A stretch of DNA of 64,000 nucleotides from the NCBI GenBank assembly GCA_014898425.1, contig RCSZ01000019.1, forward strand, positions 248,001 through 312,000, written 5' to 3'. Each line of letters opens with the position of its first letter. Position 1 is the first letter of the stretch. Position numbers and translations under genes: made by a program. The DNA comes from Botryotinia globosa (taxonomy: Eukaryota; Ascomycota; Leotiomycetes; Helotiales; Sclerotiniaceae). The notes beneath the pieces are model-generated. The model was not told the DNA's origin and did no database searches. It worked only from the letters and a program-made list of their open reading frames with translations. Positions 59,449-64,000 of the stretch are shown piece by piece.

Positions 59449-61172
59449 ATGAAATCTTCGGTGTTTTCATTCGTTACTGCCTCCCTATTGGCCCTGCCAG
59501 CTCTCGTGGTTGGTCAACTTTCTGGTACAGTTGGTCCTACCACTACAACAGCTCAAAAAGCTGCAGTGAAGATCTGTAACATTCTCAACTACGGCGGTGT
59601 TGCTTCTGCTACCACCGACAATGGACCTGCTATTTTGAAAGCATGGACAGCATGTATAGACGGAGGTGAAGGTATGATATCTTAAACGTCTTCCTCGATA
59701 TCGTCGTGCTGTTGCTAACTAAGTGCAAGTCTACATCCCCTCTGGAAGCTATGGTCTCGGCACTTGGGTCACCCTCACTGGAGGAACCGGTGTATCCATT
59801 AACTTGGAGGGAACTATCTATCGAACTGGGTAAGACTTCACATCATTGACTAAACAATTGCGGCATTCACTGATGAATATTCCTGCTAGTACTGCGAGTG
59901 GAAACATGATATTCATTGAACACACAACCGATTTCGAGTTTTACAGCGGTAACTCCCAGGGTGCTATCCAGGGTTACGGCTATGTCTTCCACTCGGGTCA
60001 GTAGTCCATTGTCCTAAAATATTTAAGTCCTTGTGCTAACTATATCTACAGCGGGCACATATGGTCCGAGAATATTGCGTCTTTTCCAAGTTACAAGCTT
60101 TTCAATTCATGGTATCGTCTTAGTTGATTGTAAGTATTCACTTATTCGCTGTTGTCTGTCTGCATCGTACTAATTCCTTCTCATAGCACCTGCATTCCAT
60201 CTCACACTCGACACTTGCACAGACGGTGAAGTATACAATTTGGTTATTCGTGGTGGCAATGAAGGTGGTTTGGATGGTGTTGATATCTGGGGAACCAATA
60301 TCTGGGCACATGATATCGAAGTCACAAACAAAGATGAATGTGTTACTGTCAAGGTACGACATCAATATAATCTCTGAGAAAAAGAAAACTTCCTAACTGT
60401 TCACAGAGTCCTGCTAGTCACATCCTAGTCGAAAACATCTACTGCAATTGGTCAGGAGGAAGTGCCATTGGAAGTCTTGGTGCTGATACTGGTGAGCTTT
60501 GCTTCCCCTCGACTGCATTTTCTAACTAACACTTATCCAAGCAATCTCCAATGTCGAATATAACCACGTTTACTCCCAAAACTGCAACCAAATGATGATG
60601 ATCAAATCAAACGGTGGTTCTGGTAGCTTCAAAAGTGCAACATTCAACAATTTCATGGGACATAGCAATGCCTATACTCTTGACATTGATAGTGCTTGGA
60701 GTGGACAATCTGTCGTAGCCGGCAGTGGCGTCACCTACTCCGACTTGACCTTCTCTCACTGGCGCGGTACCTGTGCAAACGGTGCAGCCAGAGCTCCTAT
60801 TCAATTATTCTGTCCCGCCGCCATCCCTTGCAAGGACATCACCATTTCCAGTTTCTACATCTGGACTGACACAGGATCTTCGCAATTGTACAAGTGCAAC
60901 AATGCTTATGGAACTGGACCTTGTCTCAATCCTGGAACGACCTATACGACTTACACTTCAACTGAGACCGTTACTTCTGTTCCTACTGCGTAAGTTTTCT
61001 ATTCTATTTCTGGCCTGTTAAACCAAAAGCTAACACAAAATTAAGTTCATATGCCTACACGACCATGCCTGGAGAAATTACCAAAGGTCTAGGTATTACC
61101 GTTAGTATCGCCATCCCAACCCATCCCGCATCATACTACCCCGGTATTGCTCCTTATAGCGCGCTCGCATAA
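59449..61172 (+). CDS. Rhamnogalacturonan hydrolase, GH28, secreted
   Basis: Eight exons (59449-59671, 59730-59829, 59890-59996, 60052-60129, 60187-60353, 60407-60491, 60542-60989, 61046-61172) give 444 residues. All seven introns are 50-60 nt, and every phase matches. Residues 1-22 ([22 protein letters not shown]) are a signal peptide. The core is a right-handed beta-helix with [28 protein letters not shown] and GGSAIGSLG, the rhamnogalacturonase versions of the GH28 NTD, DD and GHG motifs. [10 protein letters not shown] stands where polygalacturonases have RIK. It cleaves the Rha-GalA backbone of rhamnogalacturonan I in pectin hairy regions, outside the cell. The C-terminus is Thr/Tyr-rich ([14 protein letters not shown]). 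Such genes are usually pectin-induced; the sequence itself does not show this. Confidence 0.93.
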
Positions 61173-62917
61173 GGTGGGTTCGTATCTTGAGTAGCTCGTT
61201 GATCGATGTTCACGGTTGATCGCCGCGATATCGTCTTGTATATCGAACCTTCTGTTCGAATTTGTAAATACTTTATTCCTTGTATATAGTCTCGCGCTTG
61301 AAAAATCGGATATATCACCTTGATCTTGTGTTCTTGTGATCTTGCTTCAAAATGTTGATAGTGACTCTTCTGCGTGCATGAATTTTGCTACATCGCAGCT
61401 TTGATTTTTGGTGACTAGCCCGTCGGTTTGCAAGGGTGATGTTTGATAGTCTATTCGTGCGCTAGAAAGTATGCAAAACTCCCACTTAGAGGCACATCCC
61501 ATGAGGTGGTAAACTTCACAGTGATTGGTGGACCATATTTGGAGGGCGTGTCGCATACTTTCTGGCCGTACGAGCAGATCGGAGGATCAGCTATAGACTC
61601 TTAACAACGAGTTATCCAAGAGCAGTACAATAGCAATGCACGTCAGAGTTTCGTATTCATTGAAAATTGATTGAATTCGCAAGCTGAACCCTTTTGATGT
61701 TTGTTTGCTGGAGTGTAGTCCAGACTGTTGAAGACCCTGAAGCTTCAATACATGATAGGTTTGGCGGGACATAAAATTTCATGCAAGGGCAATAAGCGGT
61801 AGGTAGAATGATAGATATTCGTTTCGATGAAAGTCGCATCATTATCACAATGTGAGGACCAATCAGAAAATGAGGTTCGGGAGAAGTATTGGCATTTGTT
61901 AGTATCTAGCTATTTCTTGAATAGTCTCTTATCACCAATGCATATTCAGAAGAATACGGTTGAACGAAATCTGACATCTGGATAACAGTCCAAAGGATCT
62001 AGCTAATTTTGAATTTTAAAACGTAGTCGAGATGAATTGGCAAAGGCTTGATAGTTCCGATGTTTATCATCTAGGTCAATGGTTTTGCGGATCCTGTCAA
62101 GCGAAGTGCGCTTGTGCGCTTGTGTATTTGTGGGTCTGAGATGAAGGCCTCTTGTTTCACTCTGACTATGTGTTGTGTACCCATGTGTTCGTCCGACTTA
62201 TAGAGCATCATATAAACAAAGCTGACCTTAGTAGTTCATGCCCAGATGCGGTACAAGTGTTATGGTCAGAATATCAATTCATCAAGCAATCTACAATTTT
62301 TGACGTCTCAAAAACTCGTAGAGAATATCTAGCTACCCCGAACTACATAGGTACCTACCTACCTACCTACACAAAGACGTCAAAAATCTCGGACATTTCA
62401 GAAGGAAAGAATTTTGCTAGCCAAGGGTATGCCTGTTATCATTTGAGTGAAACGGACTGTCCTTCTAGAGATCCTAGCTTCTGGATCTGTGGAGCCGTGT
62501 AGTCGACCGGCATTGTCTTGCAAGAGCATCCTGGATATGTTCTTCCTTTTTCCTTTTTCCGTCATTCGTTTTTTGAGTTACTCAATCGTTCGGGTCGTTC
62601 GGACGGCTCAAATCCATGAACATTAATCCGTCTGAATTATGACTTTGCCATCCGCTTTTCTTGCATGATTTTTGGTCATCACCCTCGAGATACGCTACTT
62701 CACGCTGCTTTATACTTGGCAAGTTGCACAATCTTTTGTGTCATGGACAATGTGATAGCGGTTTCATCCGTTTACCATAAGGTTAGTTTATAGCTCACAG
62801 CATATCGCACAGTTCTCCTTAGGAATTCGCAATACATGTAAGGGGAGAAGGAAGGGCGCCAGCAAGAAATCGTCTGTGATATCCTGTCATTCAACCAGCA
62901 ATCACGTCAAGACCAAC
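61173..62917. other. Intergenic, nothing recognised
   Basis: About 1.7 kb between convergent genes. It includes a short CTAC run (about 62350-62370). A plus-strand frame at 62152-62502 has no recognisable features. Confidence 0.55.
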
Positions 62918-63774
62918 TTATTTTGCTAGATATTCCTTCAAGGCATCAAGTGCTTCAGTCATTAATTCGACGATCAGAGCTTGATGTTCATTTTCTTTCA
63001 AACATCCTAGTTCGTTTACATTCGAATTGAACTGAAACTAGTGTTAGTACCTCAAAAGATACCAATCCTCTAAGTCTTTGTATACGCAAGTCATATAAAG
63101 AGTGGCTATAAACGCCTAAATATCGAGTTTTTATTGCTTTTCTAAGATGGTTCAACATATGTTGTGAATCCAGTTGTCGGCCAGCTACAGTTTCAGACGA
63201 GATTTGCTAGCTGATGCAATAGAGTAGTCAGACCAATGAAGTTTGGAATTTCTTTTAAGCGACGCCTCAACAATAGACTGTAATAAAGATCATTGCTAAC
63301 CTTGCATATCAGATTATGGATAGATTGCATTTCCGTACAATCTTCAAATTTATCCGTCGTTATTTTGCCCTGGCATAGATTCACCGACAACACTATTGTC
63401 AGATATACATTGGCTTCAATACGATCAAGCTCGTTCAGATGGTTCAATGCAGTGATAAGACGTAGCTCATGCCTTGAGACGCCCTTTGTGCCTCCCTTTG
63501 CCTGCAGAATCTCCGGTAAAAAGTTCTCGACTGCTTCCATACCTATCCTTTCCTTTGAAATTTCCTAGCTTGGTATCTCAAAATGATCTTACACCATAAT
63601 TCTCGAAGGATTCGAAGAGGTCACATCCATAAATAACAAAAATGACTGGTGGGATATTGGGAAAGATGCCAAAGTGTGTGTTGTGAACTGTGCCAAAGGC
63701 TTTGTTCTATGATATATAAATCTTCCACTGGCCATCTCAATAGTGCAAAGGCTTTCAGGAATAGTTGACGCCAT
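62918..63774 (-). CDS. Small four-exon hypothetical protein
   Basis: Proposed exons 63595-63774, 63301-63552, 63206-63114 (minus order) and 62918-63031 give 212 residues. Introns are 42, 94 and 82 nt, all phase 0. The exon 1 start MASTIPESLCTIEMASG has an ATG; exon 2 carries RHELRLITALNHLNELDRIE; exon 4 ends ELMTEALDALKEYLAK. Each segment looks coding-like and helical, but the 42-nt intron and the GTTTAT donor of the last intron are weak, so the junctions are uncertain. An alternative ends exon 3 by reading on to a TGA. No motif is recognised. The helical character faintly recalls the C-terminal part of some fungal regulators, but there is no zinc cluster, so I give no function. Confidence 0.45.
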
Positions 63775-64000
63775 GTTGACGCGATAACAAAGCAGTGCCT
63801 AGAAGCCATACCACAAGCAAGTACTGACAGTAACTCGGTAGGACAAAAGTCGTGCTAAGGTCATAATCAATTGGCGTCGCTGCATCTGTATAGGCCGAAT
63901 TTAAACAATTAGCGATATTCGAGACGGGAGGGAATGGAAGATCAACTGAAAGCGCGTTGCGACTCTAACAGCTTAATAGCCGAACCTTTCGGCGCTAGTT
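63775..64000. other. Window edge, upstream flank of the last gene
   Basis: Probably the promoter side of the four-exon gene. No other feature is visible before the sequence ends. Confidence 0.5.

Noticed and set aside
50343..61172. A secondary-metabolite cluster made of the P450, Zn2Cys6 factor and neighbours
   Set aside because: No backbone synthase, transporter or tailoring enzymes are present; the rhamnogalacturonan hydrolase and Hsp70-like gene do not fit such a cluster.

Overview
The window is nuclear DNA of a filamentous ascomycete. Genes carry several short GT-AG introns (about 42-94 nt) with TACTAAC-like branch points. Families typical of Pezizomycotina are present: Zn2Cys6 regulators, a PTH11-type receptor, a multi-exon GH28 rhamnogalacturonan hydrolase and a cytochrome P450. 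Intergenic DNA is AT-leaning, long and rich in microsatellites. The family mix and a cell-wall-degrading enzyme fit a plant-associated leotiomycete such as a Botrytis/Sclerotinia relative. That assignment is inference, not something the sequence proves.

Layout. 0.7-3.7 kb: Zn2Cys6 transcription factor (-), with about 5.5 kb of repeat-rich gene-free DNA upstream. 9.2-11.0 kb: senescence/spartin-type protein (+). 11.3-12.0 kb: striking AT-rich degenerate satellite. 14.5-20.8 kb: block of four unrecognised genes (small charged protein, coiled coil built of 21-residue repeats, double CCHC zinc-knuckle protein, Asn-rich repeat plus coiled coil). 21.5-27.6 kb: two seven-helix receptors (Git3/Gpr1-like and PTH11-like), both (-). 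30.0-34.5 kb: divergent pair, UDP-glucose 6-dehydrogenase (-) and a membrane-anchored GT4 glycosyltransferase (+). 35.0-35.4 kb: candidate small secreted cysteine-rich protein (-). 37.4-38.4 kb: secreted/type I membrane protein (+). 40.2-47.2 kb: giant acidic protein (+) with an in-frame 106-codon extension beyond its UGA. 50.3-52.1 kb: P450 (-). 53.4-55.7 kb: Hsp70-like ATPase (-), divergent from a Zn2Cys6 protein at 56.4-58.3 kb (+). 59.4-61.2 kb: rhamnogalacturonan hydrolase (+). 62.9-63.8 kb: small four-exon gene (-).

The clearest functional pairing is the UDP-glucose dehydrogenase with the GT4 enzyme. The first would make UDP-glucuronate and the second could transfer it to a lipid or other acceptor. 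The most unusual signals are the possible stop-codon readthrough at 47,192, the 21-residue heptad-repeat gene, the AT satellite, and a recurrent 10-bp palindrome TACCTAGGTA in intergenic DNA. Exon joins were worked out by hand from splice signals and frame and have not been checked against transcripts.
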